Shown here piece after piece: positions 51,132 to 59,074 of a stretch of 64,000 bases of DNA. Below the pieces are notes generated by a model, which saw only the letters and a program-made list of their open reading frames with translations, had not been told where the DNA came from and did no database searches. The translations under genes and the position numbers were made by a program. Each line of letters starts with the position of its first letter. Position 1 is the first letter of the stretch. Where the stretch lies: NCBI GenBank assembly GCA_951812505.1, contig CATOSI010000002.1:1043228-1107227 (forward strand). Reading direction: 5' to 3'. The DNA is from an uncultured Dehalococcoidia bacterium. Lineage in GTDB: Bacteria > Chloroflexota > Dehalococcoidia > Lucifugimonadales > UBA1123.

Positions 51132-51183
51132 GAGCAAGTATGGATACGGATAACTGCCCGACGAATTGATGATAGAGGTCTCC

Positions 51184-51450
51184 ATGCAAAATGGCTCAGG
51201 ACCATTGTCGTACAGTTTCCATGCTCAAGTCGCTATGGCGGAGCGAGTGATACCGAAAGAATGGATAGAACGAATAGTGGCCGAGCCGGAATTACGCACT
51301 GATGATCCAAACGACCCTGAACTTGAGCGTTTCTTCGCTCGTGTGCCAGAGCGGGATGATCGTGTCTTGCGTGTGATCGTCAACACTCGCGTTTTACCAT
51401 GGAAAGTCGTCAGCGTATTTTTTGACCGCCGAATGAGGAGAAGATTGTGA
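51184..51450 (+). CDS. DUF4258-family protein, putative toxin
   Basis: About 88 residues. YSFHAQVAMAERVIPKEWIE is the DUF4258 N-terminus (conserved Ser-His-Ala and Arg), followed by VLRVIVNTRVLPWKVVSVFF and the basic end DRRMRRRL. DUF4258 is a RelE-like fold often paired with a small partner and suspected to be a toxin. The next gene (DUF2283) overlaps its stop by 4 nt. ATG 51184 (AGAGG 5 nt upstream) is preferred; ATG 51169 is in frame. Confidence 0.8.
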   Translation: MQNGSGPLSYSFHAQVAMAERVIPKEWIERIVAEPELRTDDPNDPELERFFARVPERDDRVLRVIVNTRVLPWKVVSVFFDRRMRRRL

Positions 51451-51647
51451 AACTTCATGTGGATAAGGAAGCGGACGCCCTGTATCTGCGTCTTGACGAA
51501 TCTGCGATTGTCGAGTCGGAAGAAGTTGCGCCCGGCGTGGTGTTGGATTACAACGAATCTGATGAAGTCATCGGAATAGAGTTGCTCTATCTCTCGAAGC
51601 GGTCTTCGGAGTTGAATCTGTCGGCGTTGCAATTTGAGACGACTTAA
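51447..51647 (+). CDS. DUF2283-family protein, partner of DUF4258
   Basis: 66 residues: MKLHVDKEADALYLRLDESA, IVESEEVAPGVVLDYNESDE and VIGIELLYLSKR match the DUF2283 pattern closely. The GTG start at 51447 overlaps the DUF4258 stop; GAGGAG lies 6 nt upstream. DUF4258/DUF2283 pairs behave like toxin-antitoxin operons by arrangement, though activity is not established. Typical antitoxin-sized acidic protein. Confidence 0.88.
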   Translation: MKLHVDKEADALYLRLDESAIVESEEVAPGVVLDYNESDEVIGIELLYLSKRSSELNLSALQFETT

Positions 51648-51710
51648 TCCCGAAGATGAAAGATCAAAATTGCTTATCGCGCCCGCGTTACTAACAACTA
51701 AGAACTAAAT

Positions 51711-52592
51711 ATGACCATCTTCCACAAATCCACATCCATAGGCTTCATTGGCGCCGGAGCGGTCGGCGGATCGCTGTCCGTCGCGCTCCACAACGCGGGC
51801 TATCCCGTGTTGGCGGTCGCCAGCAGGACACACGCTTCGGCAGAGACCTTCGCCGCGCGCATTCCGGGCTGTACGCCGTACCGCAGCTTCCAGAAGCTGA
51901 CTGACTCGGTGGGCTTCGTATTCATAACGACATCCGACGACGCGATTGGCGCCGTCTGCGACTCCGTCCGATGGAGAGAAGGCCAGGCCGTGGCGCACTG
52001 CTCCGGCGCGGCCAGCCTCGACTCGCTTCAGGGAGCGGTCGAAGCCGGAGCCGCATCGGGCGCTTTTCATCCCCTCCAGGCATTCTCATCCGTCGAAGAG
52101 GGCGTACAGAACATACCGGGCACAACCTTCGGCATCGAGGCAGGACCCGAACTGCACGACTACCTCGAGCAGATGGCGCTGGACATAGGCGGCAACCCCA
52201 TCTTCCTGAGACCGGAGGACAAGGTGCTGTACCACATATCCGGCGTGCTTATGGGCAACCTACTCTCTGTGCTCGCGTCAGTCGCGGCATCCGTGTGGCC
52301 CAAGTTCGACCGCAGCCGCGACGAGGGCATCCACGCCCTCACCCCCATGATGGTGGCGGCGGCCCGCAACATGGACGCGAACGGCGTGCCGCAGGGAGTA
52401 GCCGGTCCCTACCCGCGCGGAGACCTGGGAACGATTCGCAAGCATCTCGAGGCCCTCAGCGCGAGCGCGCCGGAGTATCTTCCGCTATACTGCGAATTAG
52501 CCCTTGCCGGCCTGCCCTTCGCCGTTGAGAAAGGAGCGCTCAAGCCCGAACTCGCCGACGAGATTGCGGAGATCGTCAAGAGCTATCGGTAA
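51711..52592 (+). CDS. Rossmann-fold DUF2520 oxidoreductase, possible ketopantoate reductase
   Basis: 293 residues. N-terminal NAD(P) domain (SIGFIGAGAVGGSLSVALHN; VASRTHASAE) and C-terminal DUF2520 (FHPLQAF near 120, LYHISGVLMGNLLSVLASVA and the GPYPRGD loop). The gene directly precedes panB (37-bp gap), and a reductase is exactly what the pathway needs after PanB. Ketopantoate reductase of the PanG kind is thus a reasonable guess, not proven. ATG at 51711. No panE homologue is seen here. Confidence 0.78.
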   Translation: MTIFHKSTSIGFIGAGAVGGSLSVALHNAGYPVLAVASRTHASAETFAARIPGCTPYRSFQKLTDSVGFVFITTSDDAIGAVCDSVRWREGQAVAHCSGAASLDSLQGAVEAGAASGAFHPLQAFSSVEEGVQNIPGTTFGIEAGPELHDYLEQMALDIGGNPIFLRPEDKVLYHISGVLMGNLLSVLASVAASVWPKFDRSRDEGIHALTPMMVAAARNMDANGVPQGVAGPYPRGDLGTIRKHLEALSASAPEYLPLYCELALAGLPFAVEKGALKPELADEIAEIVKSYR

Positions 52593-52629
52593 ACAAACGG
52601 ACTTCACTCACAACGAGGAGGTACCAGAA

Positions 52630-53478
52630 GTGCGAGTAACGATCAGAGACCTGAAACGGATGAAGCGGGACGGGGAGAAAATCCCCATGATAACCGCCTA
52701 CGACTACACCTCGGCCTGCCTGGTCGAAGAGGCCGGCATTCCCCTGATTCTCGTCGGCGACAGCCTCGGACAAGTGATGCTCGGACACGACTCCACCGTG
52801 CCGGTGACTATGGACGACATGGTTCATCACACAAAGACCGTCGTCCGCGGCACGCGGAAGGCGCACATTGTCGGCGACTTGCCCTTTCTCAGCTACCACA
52901 CATCGGCATTCGACGCCATGCGCAACGCGGGTCGGCTGTTGAAAGAGGGCGGAGCGCAGTCGGTGAAGCTCGAAGGAGGCCAGAGCCAGGCCGCGACCGT
53001 GAGCCGCATCGTAGAGAGCGGCATCCCGGTTATGGGCCACATAGGGCTTACTCCCCAGTCGGTCAACCAGTTGGGCGGCTATCGTGTTCAGGGCAAGAGC
53101 CTCAAGGCCGCGCTCCAACTCATGGAGGACGCCCGCGCGCTGGAAGAGGCCGGGGCCTACGCGATAGTTCTGGAATGCGTCCCCGCTCCACTTGCCAAAA
53201 TGATAAGCGAGCGAGTAGCCGTGCCTACCATCGGCATTGGCGCGGGAGCAGACTGCGACGGTCAGGTGCAGGTTTTCCACGACTTGCTCGGCCTGTACCA
53301 GGACTTTGTCCCCAAGCACGCCCGCAGGTACGCGAACCTGGGCGATGCCGTGATACAAGCCACGTCGGACTACATCAGCGATGTCCGCGCCGGACAGTTC
53401 CCGTCCGACAAGGAGAGCTATACACTGGGCAGGAAGGTCCTGGACGCGCTTACCGATCATTCGACCAGTCCGGTGTAA
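52630..53478 (+). CDS. panB: 3-methyl-2-oxobutanoate hydroxymethyltransferase
   Basis: Transfers a hydroxymethyl group from methylene-tetrahydrofolate to ketoisovalerate, giving ketopantoate, the first step of pantothenate and CoA synthesis. 282 residues. Motifs: MITAYDYTSACLVEEAGIPL, VGDSLGQVMLGHDSTVPVTM, GDLPFLSYH, VKLEGG (the Lys and Glu of the site), GHIGLTPQSVNQLGGY and IGIGAGADCDGQVQVFHDLL. The GTG start at 52630 has GGAGG 8 nt upstream. Followed by a TPR gene 4 nt later. Confidence 0.97.
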   Translation: MRVTIRDLKRMKRDGEKIPMITAYDYTSACLVEEAGIPLILVGDSLGQVMLGHDSTVPVTMDDMVHHTKTVVRGTRKAHIVGDLPFLSYHTSAFDAMRNAGRLLKEGGAQSVKLEGGQSQAATVSRIVESGIPVMGHIGLTPQSVNQLGGYRVQGKSLKAALQLMEDARALEEAGAYAIVLECVPAPLAKMISERVAVPTIGIGAGADCDGQVQVFHDLLGLYQDFVPKHARRYANLGDAVIQATSDYISDVRAGQFPSDKESYTLGRKVLDALTDHSTSPV

Positions 53479-53482
53479 GCGT

Positions 53483-53977
53483 ATGACCTCACCTCCAGGC
53501 ACATCGGATCTCGACGCCGTTATCGGGGACATGACCGAGGCCATCGAGCGCGATCCCATGGATTCGGACGCATACTTCAGGCGCGGTAACGCTTACTCGA
53601 ACAAGAGGCGGTACGTCGAAGCAAGGGAGGATATGCGGAGGGTAATCGAGCTCGATCCCACAAACGCTATGGCGCACAATAACCTTGGCGTAGCCAACCT
53701 GTGCCTGGGAGATTTCGAGGCCGCCGCGCAGAACACCACCGCGGCAATAGAGCTGGATCCCGAATACCGCGACGCATATCACAACAGGGGCCTCGCTCAT
53801 TCCGAGACCGGAGCGCTCGACCTTGCGCTCACCGACTTCGACCGCGCAATCGCCCTCGACCCCGAATACTGGCCCACTTATCGCCACAGAAGCGTCATCC
53901 ACCATATGCTCGGCAACTCCGACGCCTCGTACAGGGACTTTCTCAGGGCAAGAGAACTCGGGGCATCTACGCAGTAA
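53483..53977 (+). CDS. Tetratricopeptide-repeat protein
   Basis: 164 residues made of four TPR units, each with the A-Y/N-x-R/N-G-x-A and LDP pattern (SDAYFRRGNAYSNKRRYVEA; AMAHNNLGVANLCLGDFEAA; RDAYHNRGLAHSETGALDLA; WPTYRHRSVIHHMLGNSDAS). TPR domains bind partner proteins. No signal or membrane segment. Starts 4 nt after panB, so probably co-transcribed; a specific partner is not evident. Confidence 0.9.
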   Translation: MTSPPGTSDLDAVIGDMTEAIERDPMDSDAYFRRGNAYSNKRRYVEAREDMRRVIELDPTNAMAHNNLGVANLCLGDFEAAAQNTTAAIELDPEYRDAYHNRGLAHSETGALDLALTDFDRAIALDPEYWPTYRHRSVIHHMLGNSDASYRDFLRARELGASTQ

Positions 53978-53995
53978 GGAGACTTTTGCACAACC

Positions 53996-54030
53996 GCCGT
54001 CATGCCCGCGAGGGTGGGCATCCAGGCGTG
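53996..54030. repeat. Dispersed palindromic motif upstream of SulP
   Basis: CGTCATGCCCGCGAGGGTGG then GCATCCAGG. Resembles the CCCGC-TTCG-GCGGG-AATGAC class of short palindromes; related pieces lie near 31613 and 33344. Confidence 0.45.
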
Positions 54031-54073
54031 GCGGGGTAGTGCTCACAGCAATGATCAATACCCACTCTGTACC

Positions 54074-55735
54074 ATGATTATCCGCTCCGTCAGACGCATA
54101 ACAGGCTGGCAGCCGTCATACGGAGTCGCCAATCTCAAGGGCGATCTGTTCGGCGGAGTTGTGTCCGCCGTCATGATGGTGCCGGTCGCGCTCGGCTTCG
54201 GAGCGCTGTCAGGGCTTGGCCCGGTCGCCGCGTTCTACGGCGCGATTGCCGTCGGATTCTTCACAGCCACGCTCGGCGGGGCGGCCCCCATGATCTCAGG
54301 GCCCAGCGCCCTGATTACCATATTCACAGCCGTAATAATCAGTTCCTATGCTGATAGTCTGGCCGAAGCGTTCACGATAGTAATGATGGCCGGACTCATC
54401 CAGATTGCTTTCGGTCTCCTGCGTCTGGGCAGATTCGCCAACTGGCTGCCCTTCTCAGTGGTCCGCGGAGTATTCGTGGGCGTGGGCGGATACATATTCA
54501 TTACCCAGACACTCTGGTTTCTCGGCTCGCCCATCGAACCCGGCATAGGACTGTTCGACATAATCGCCTCCTGGCCGAACGCGGTCCTCAACGTAAACAT
54601 TCACGCGCTCGCGGTGGCCGTCATAACGCTGGCAGTGTTCATCTCCTGGCCGGACAGACTGCATCGTTTTGTGCCGGATGCTCTTGTAGCGCTGATAGTT
54701 GGCGCGCTCGCGGGCTTGTTTCTGTTCGACTCCGCGCCGCGGCTGGGGGATACGCCGATTGGCCTTCCCGAATTTCAGATACCCGTATTCCACAGCCAGG
54801 TTCTGATAGATGCTATACAGCCCGCCCTTATCCTGGCCTTTCTCAGCTCCATGTATAACCTTCTCACCGCTCTGATCATAGATCCACTTACGGGACGCAC
54901 GCATCAGCCCAACCGCGAACTTGTCGGACTCGGCATCGGCAACATCGTGACAGGCGCGTTTGGAGGGCTGCCGGGTGCGGCTTCAGCCCCCTGCTCGCTC
55001 CTCGCGGCGCGCGCCGGGGGCAGATCGGCGGTGACCGGCATGGTCTGCGCCGGCGTCCTGTTGGCTATCCTCTTCGGGCTGGGCAGGGCGATCTCCTACA
55101 TTCCTCATGCCGCCTTCGCCGGAATTCTCATCAAGGTCGGCTGGGACATGATGGATGTGCGATTCCTGCGACGCATACCCAAGCTGTCCCCGGACATCGG
55201 TCTGGTTACCCTGCTCACCGCCCTGCTCTCACTCGTCTTCGACGTCATTTCCGCAATCGCGGTGGGATTCATCGTTTCAGGCATGGCCAACGCGCTGCGT
55301 TTCCAGAGTCAGCAGCTGAATCAGACCATCTCCACGCCCCTGCTGGACATGATCCTGTTCCCCGACGCGGCGGACGACCCGGACTTCGACCCGTTCCGCG
55401 CGCGGGTGGGACTCCTCTCACTACGCGGAAGCTACTCGATAGCGTCCGCCAGGGAGATAGTGCGCGTCATCAGCCCCGACCTCGCCGACCACGAAGTGGT
55501 CATCTTCGACTTCAGTGAGACCTCCGGTATGGACGACAGCGCGGCGATGGCCGTGGAAGACCTCATAAACTCAATCGTGCGCGACCAGGACAAAGCCTGC
55601 ATCATATCGGGCCTCTCAGACCAGCTTGAGGAAAACCTCAGCGCCCTGGGCATTTTCGATAACGTTCCCGGAGAGGACTTCGCCAAAGACATGGACGAAG
55701 CAAAAGTGATCGCCGCCCGAATCCTGGAGGAATGA
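54074..55735 (+). CDS. SulP-family anion transporter with STAS domain
   Basis: 553 residues. Ten or more membrane spans (about 20-400), beginning GVVSAVMMVPVALGFGALSG, with SulP landmarks GPSALITIFTAV and PFSVVRGVFVGVGGYIFITQ. The C-terminal STAS domain (about 425-550) has the strand GLLSLRGSYSIASAREIV and the regulatory DFSETSGMDDSAAMAVEDL. Imports sulfate, bicarbonate or other anions; the ion is not predictable. The ATG at 54074 starts the family-like sequence but lacks a ribosome site; an in-frame start at 54002 lies in a repeat. Confidence 0.9.
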   Translation: MIIRSVRRITGWQPSYGVANLKGDLFGGVVSAVMMVPVALGFGALSGLGPVAAFYGAIAVGFFTATLGGAAPMISGPSALITIFTAVIISSYADSLAEAFTIVMMAGLIQIAFGLLRLGRFANWLPFSVVRGVFVGVGGYIFITQTLWFLGSPIEPGIGLFDIIASWPNAVLNVNIHALAVAVITLAVFISWPDRLHRFVPDALVALIVGALAGLFLFDSAPRLGDTPIGLPEFQIPVFHSQVLIDAIQPALILAFLSSMYNLLTALIIDPLTGRTHQPNRELVGLGIGNIVTGAFGGLPGAASAPCSLLAARAGGRSAVTGMVCAGVLLAILFGLGRAISYIPHAAFAGILIKVGWDMMDVRFLRRIPKLSPDIGLVTLLTALLSLVFDVISAIAVGFIVSGMANALRFQSQQLNQTISTPLLDMILFPDAADDPDFDPFRARVGLLSLRGSYSIASAREIVRVISPDLADHEVVIFDFSETSGMDDSAAMAVEDLINSIVRDQDKACIISGLSDQLEENLSALGIFDNVPGEDFAKDMDEAKVIAARILEE

Positions 55736-55749
55736 TCCCGGAGACGCTG

Positions 55750-55779
55750 TTGCCCGCCGTCGCCCGGACACACTACAAT
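55750..55779 (+). promoter_or_regulatory. Promoter of tRNA-Ser
   Basis: -35 TTGCCC (55750-55755), 18-nt spacer, -10 TACAAT (55774-55779). Transcription would start about 37 nt before the tRNA. Confidence 0.6.
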
Positions 55780-55823
55780 TGAAGTAGCGTGGTGCGTCCC
55801 CACCATCCTCAGGCATCACACAC

Positions 55824-55914
55824 GGAGGGGTGGCCGAGTGGACGAAGGCACCTGTCTTGAAAACAGGCATACGTTAAGCGCGTATCATGGGTTCGAATCC
55901 CATCCCCTCCGCCA
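55824..55914 (+). tRNA. tRNA-Ser, anticodon UGA
   Basis: 91 nt including the encoded CCA end. Acceptor stem GGAGGGG / CCCCTCC, D arm TGGCCGAGTGG, anticodon stem-loop CCTGT-CTTGAAA-ACAGG with anticodon TGA, long variable arm (CATACGTTAAGCGCGTATC) typical of serine tRNAs, and T arm ATGGGTTCGAATCCCAT. Confidence 0.98.
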
Positions 55915-55945
55915 TTCTTTTAGTGAGCCTCACTCGGCAACCTGC

Positions 55946-56893
55946 CTACTGAAAAGCTGCAATGACCTCCTCATCGAGGCGCTGAAGGGATTCGGCGTCC
56001 GAGGGCCTTGGGGCGAGCATAATCTCCTCGACGCCGGCCTCGGCGAATTCTGCAATACGGTCAATGATGTAACCTGCGCTCCCGGCAACTGTGCCCGGAC
56101 CCACATTCCCGATGAACTCATCAGCATCGGACCGGTTGTCCGTGAGCTTGGTTGGCATGAAGACCGTATGCCTGATTTCTCCCGGATCGCGTCCTGCGTC
56201 TTCACAGTGCCGCTCTATTACGCTGACCTTGTGTCTGAACAGGCCCAGGGACATGCCACCCAGACGCCGGGCGTCCTCGCGGCCCATCGCGAACCCGTCC
56301 AGATTCCACACATCTCCGTACCTTGCCAGCGTGCGCAGTGTCCGACGCTCGCCCAGTCCGCCCACCATGATCGGTATGTGAGGCTTCTGTACCGACCCGG
56401 GTGACAACGGCGCGCTGTCAAGACTATAGTAGCGACCCTGAAAGTCCACCGGCTGCCCCTCGGCGGTGAACAGCGCGCGAATCAAGGCGCACGCTTCCTC
56501 GAAACGGTCCTGTCGCTCGCGCATGGATGGGTATTCCCAGCCGTAGGCTTCGTGCTCACGCTTGAGCCACGCAGCTCCCACACTCAGGGTGAATCGCCCG
56601 TGGGAGACCTGGTCAATCGTGGTCGCCATCTTGGCCACGAGAGCCGGATTCCGGTAAGTATTGCCCGACACGAGATGCCCCAGGCGCAGCTTCTCCGTCA
56701 TGCCGGCGACGGCTGCGACAAGTGTCCAGGCTTCGTAGATAGGCTCGTTCTCCGCTCCCTTCCACGCAGACGGCGGAATAAAGTGGTCCGGGAACCATAC
56801 GCTGTCCCAGCGTCCCGCCTCCAGCGTCTTGATCGCTGCAGATATGTCGTCCCACGTAGTGGTGTAGCTGGCTACGGATGCGCCGATTTTCAT
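55946..56893 (-). CDS. Luciferase-like (LLM) F420/FMN-dependent oxidoreductase
   Basis: 315 residues of the bacterial luciferase superfamily. MKIGASVASYTTTWDDISAA, WDSVWFPDHFIPP, LRLGHLVSGNTYRNPALVAK, MATTIDQVSHGRFTLSVGAA, WLKREHEAYGW and PIMVGGLGERRTLRTLARYG follow the family order. MVGGLGE and the N-terminal ASV pattern fit the F420-dependent group. Such enzymes oxidise or desulfonate diverse organics. ATG 56893. Located between tRNA-Ser and the second importer, on the same strand as the latter. Confidence 0.88.
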   Translation of the reverse strand: MKIGASVASYTTTWDDISAAIKTLEAGRWDSVWFPDHFIPPSAWKGAENEPIYEAWTLVAAVAGMTEKLRLGHLVSGNTYRNPALVAKMATTIDQVSHGRFTLSVGAAWLKREHEAYGWEYPSMRERQDRFEEACALIRALFTAEGQPVDFQGRYYSLDSAPLSPGSVQKPHIPIMVGGLGERRTLRTLARYGDVWNLDGFAMGREDARRLGGMSLGLFRHKVSVIERHCEDAGRDPGEIRHTVFMPTKLTDNRSDADEFIGNVGPGTVAGSAGYIIDRIAEFAEAGVEEIMLAPRPSDAESLQRLDEEVIAAFQ

Positions 56894-56943
56894 GTATATC
56901 CCTCTCCTGGTTCAGCGGACTTGTCGTTCAGTCCTTCGCCCCT

Positions 56944-57846
56944 TCAACCTTCCCCGCCCCTCAGCCTGGGGTCGAGCAGGTCCCTCATGGCGTCGCCGAA
57001 CATATTCAGACTGTAAACTACGATTGTCAAGGCAAGGCCGGGCCACAGAGCCAGCCGTGGGGCGATCTCCATGTACTGCCGACCCTCCCGGCTCAGCATA
57101 CCGCCCCAGCTCGGCACGTCCAGCGGCAAACCGAATCCCAGGAAGCTCAGCGACGCCTCGGCCATGATCACCCCGCCGACGCTGATGCTGAATATGATTA
57201 TCATGACGGGCATTATATTGGGCAGCACATGTCTGATCAGGGTTGCGGTGGTGGGGCTGCCAATTGCCCGAGTCGCCAGAAAATAGTCGTTCTCCTTAAT
57301 GCCGATGACTGCGCCCCGGATTATCCTCGATGCGCCAACGCCTCCCGATAGGCCCAGCACCAGTATCATTTGCGATACACCCCGTCCCGTTATGGACATT
57401 ATCGTCAGCAATATCAGAAGTCCCGGAAAAGCGATCCAGGCATCTACGAATCTCTGCACGGCCAGGTCGAATTTACCACCGAGGAATCCTGAAGTGCCTC
57501 CTATGAGGAGCGCGACAATGACAGTGAGAGTGGTTGCCGCCAGACCTACGCCTAGCGAAAGACGGGCCCCGTACATGAGGCGGCTCAGCAAGTCTCGCCC
57601 CAACTCGTCGTTGCCCAGCAGATACTGGGCCGACGGACCCTGCAGCCTGTCTATCAGGTGCATCTCATAGTATGGGTAGGGTGCCAGAGTATCGGCAAAG
57701 GTCGCCACAAATATCATTAGCAATATGATGATTCCGCAGGCAGTACCCAGGGGCTTCTCCCTGGCAAGCCTGATAAAGAATTCAACCAAACGGGAACGTC
57801 TCTTCGGCAGAATCTCCAGTGACGGCATCCCTGCTGGGTCGTTCAT
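56944..57846 (-). CDS. ABC transporter permease, DppC type
   Basis: 300 residues, second membrane subunit of importer 2. REKPLGTACGIIILLMIFVA is the first span; LLGNDELGRDLLSRLMYGAR the conserved loop; YFLATRAIGSPTTATLIRHV the EAA loop; MAEASLSFLGFGLPLDVPSW and FGDAMRDLLDPRLRG the C-terminal marks. ATG at 57846 (GGGAG 9 nt upstream) is taken instead of an in-frame start at 57906 that would overlap the partner gene. Follows DppB by 13 nt. No ATPases follow. Confidence 0.9.
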   Translation of the reverse strand: MNDPAGMPSLEILPKRRSRLVEFFIRLAREKPLGTACGIIILLMIFVATFADTLAPYPYYEMHLIDRLQGPSAQYLLGNDELGRDLLSRLMYGARLSLGVGLAATTLTVIVALLIGGTSGFLGGKFDLAVQRFVDAWIAFPGLLILLTIMSITGRGVSQMILVLGLSGGVGASRIIRGAVIGIKENDYFLATRAIGSPTTATLIRHVLPNIMPVMIIIFSISVGGVIMAEASLSFLGFGLPLDVPSWGGMLSREGRQYMEIAPRLALWPGLALTIVVYSLNMFGDAMRDLLDPRLRGGEG

Positions 57847-57859
57847 ATGCCTGGTCTCC

Positions 57860-58816
57860 CTAGCTATACCGGACCCTGGGGTCCAGATAGGGATACAGCA
57901 GATCAATAAACAGATTGTTCAGCAAGACTATAGAGGCCAGAAACAGGTTTATGCCTGACACCATCGGGTAGTCCCTTTGACCCAGTGCATCCACAAAGAG
58001 ACGACCCAGCCCCGGCAGGTTGAATATGTTCTCCATGATTACGGAGCCGCCAACCAGGATAGGCAGCTGCGCGCCTGCCAGCGTGACTACCGGAATGAGG
58101 GCATTCTTGACAGTGTGTCTTAGAATAACAACCCTCTCCCTGAGACCCTTGGACCTGGCCGTCCTTATATAGTCCTGCCTGAGCACCTCCAGCATCATCG
58201 TCCGCGTCAACCGCATCGTGCCCGCGGACATCGCCGTGCCCAGGATCACGGCGGGAATGATGAGCGTCCCGAAATTCGCCACAGGGTCTTCGGATAGAGA
58301 AATGTATTCCATCGGTGGCGACCAGCCCCACCAGATTCCCGGGTAGATCATGACCAACAGGGCGAGCCAGAAGTTGGGGGTCGCCATGCCGATGACGGCG
58401 ACGGTGCGTCCCACATAGTCTGCGGGCGTATCCTGGCGAATCGCCGAGTAGATGCCGACCGGCAGCGCTATCAGCTGCCCCAGCACGAGCGCCATCGCGC
58501 CAAGCTGAATGGTCACCGGCAGGCCGGCTAATATTTTCTCCTCTACCGTATGTCCGGCAAACAGCGACTTGCCAAGCGTGCCGTGCAGGAAGATGCCTTC
58601 CATCCATCGTGCATACTGCACGTAGAAGGGTACGTCCAATCCCAGAAGCCGCATAAGAGCTTCACGGTCTATCTCCATGTCCCGGTATTCCATGTCGGCT
58701 TCCAACAGGTCAATTACATTGCCCGGTAGGAAGCGGACCAGGAAGAAGACGAGGATCGTCAGTATCAACAAGGTGGGAATGATCAGCAGGAGCCTTCTGA
58801 TGACATAAGTTGTCAT
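57860..58816 (-). CDS. ABC transporter permease, DppB type
   Basis: 318 residues, six spans. MTTYVIRRLLLIIPTLLILT, FFLVRFLPGNVIDLL, YIRTARSKGLRERVVILRHT (EAA loop) and MENIFNLPGLGRLFVDA are standard DppB features. ATG at 58816, on the minus strand downstream of the binding-protein gene at 59075. The 258-bp gap to that gene holds tandem repeats (58905-58989) and a stem-loop (59017-59049), so the permeases may be read at lower level. Confidence 0.9.
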   Translation of the reverse strand: MTTYVIRRLLLIIPTLLILTILVFFLVRFLPGNVIDLLEADMEYRDMEIDREALMRLLGLDVPFYVQYARWMEGIFLHGTLGKSLFAGHTVEEKILAGLPVTIQLGAMALVLGQLIALPVGIYSAIRQDTPADYVGRTVAVIGMATPNFWLALLVMIYPGIWWGWSPPMEYISLSEDPVANFGTLIIPAVILGTAMSAGTMRLTRTMMLEVLRQDYIRTARSKGLRERVVILRHTVKNALIPVVTLAGAQLPILVGGSVIMENIFNLPGLGRLFVDALGQRDYPMVSGINLFLASIVLLNNLFIDLLYPYLDPRVRYS

Positions 58817-58904
58817 GTGTCACTCCTCACTGCGGTAGTACCATGTCCACTTAGTTTCGCTATATTCAGTGAACTTTCAACTTCTAATAGTCATCTGTAT
58901 TTTG

Positions 58905-58989
58905 CAAAGTCCCTTCCCCCTTCACGGGTTGAGAGGGGTATGCAAAGTCCCTTCCCCCTTGACGGGGGAAGGTTAGGATGGGGGTGAAA
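58905..58989. repeat. Two tandem copies of a family A-like repeat
   Basis: GCAAAGTCCCTTCCCCCTTC and GCAAAGTCCCTTCCCCCTTG, followed by ACGGGGGAAGGTTAGGATGG and GGGTG. Variant of the family A theme; a third copy is at 62665-62707. Confidence 0.8.
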
Positions 58990-59016
58990 CACCTTAAGGA
59001 CGATGCCAATCAGCAA

Positions 59017-59049
59017 GGGAGCCGGGAAGGCTCATGCCTCCCGGCTCCC
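59017..59049 (-). promoter_or_regulatory. GC stem-loop after the binding-protein gene
   Basis: GGGAGCCGGGA-GGC pairs with GCC-TCCCGGCTCCC; no T run after it on the minus strand. Same position relative to the binding-protein gene as the hairpin at 41743-41774 in the other importer. Partial terminator or mRNA stabiliser. Confidence 0.6.
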
Positions 59050-59074
59050 GGTAAGCCACTAGGGGCGAGGACCG

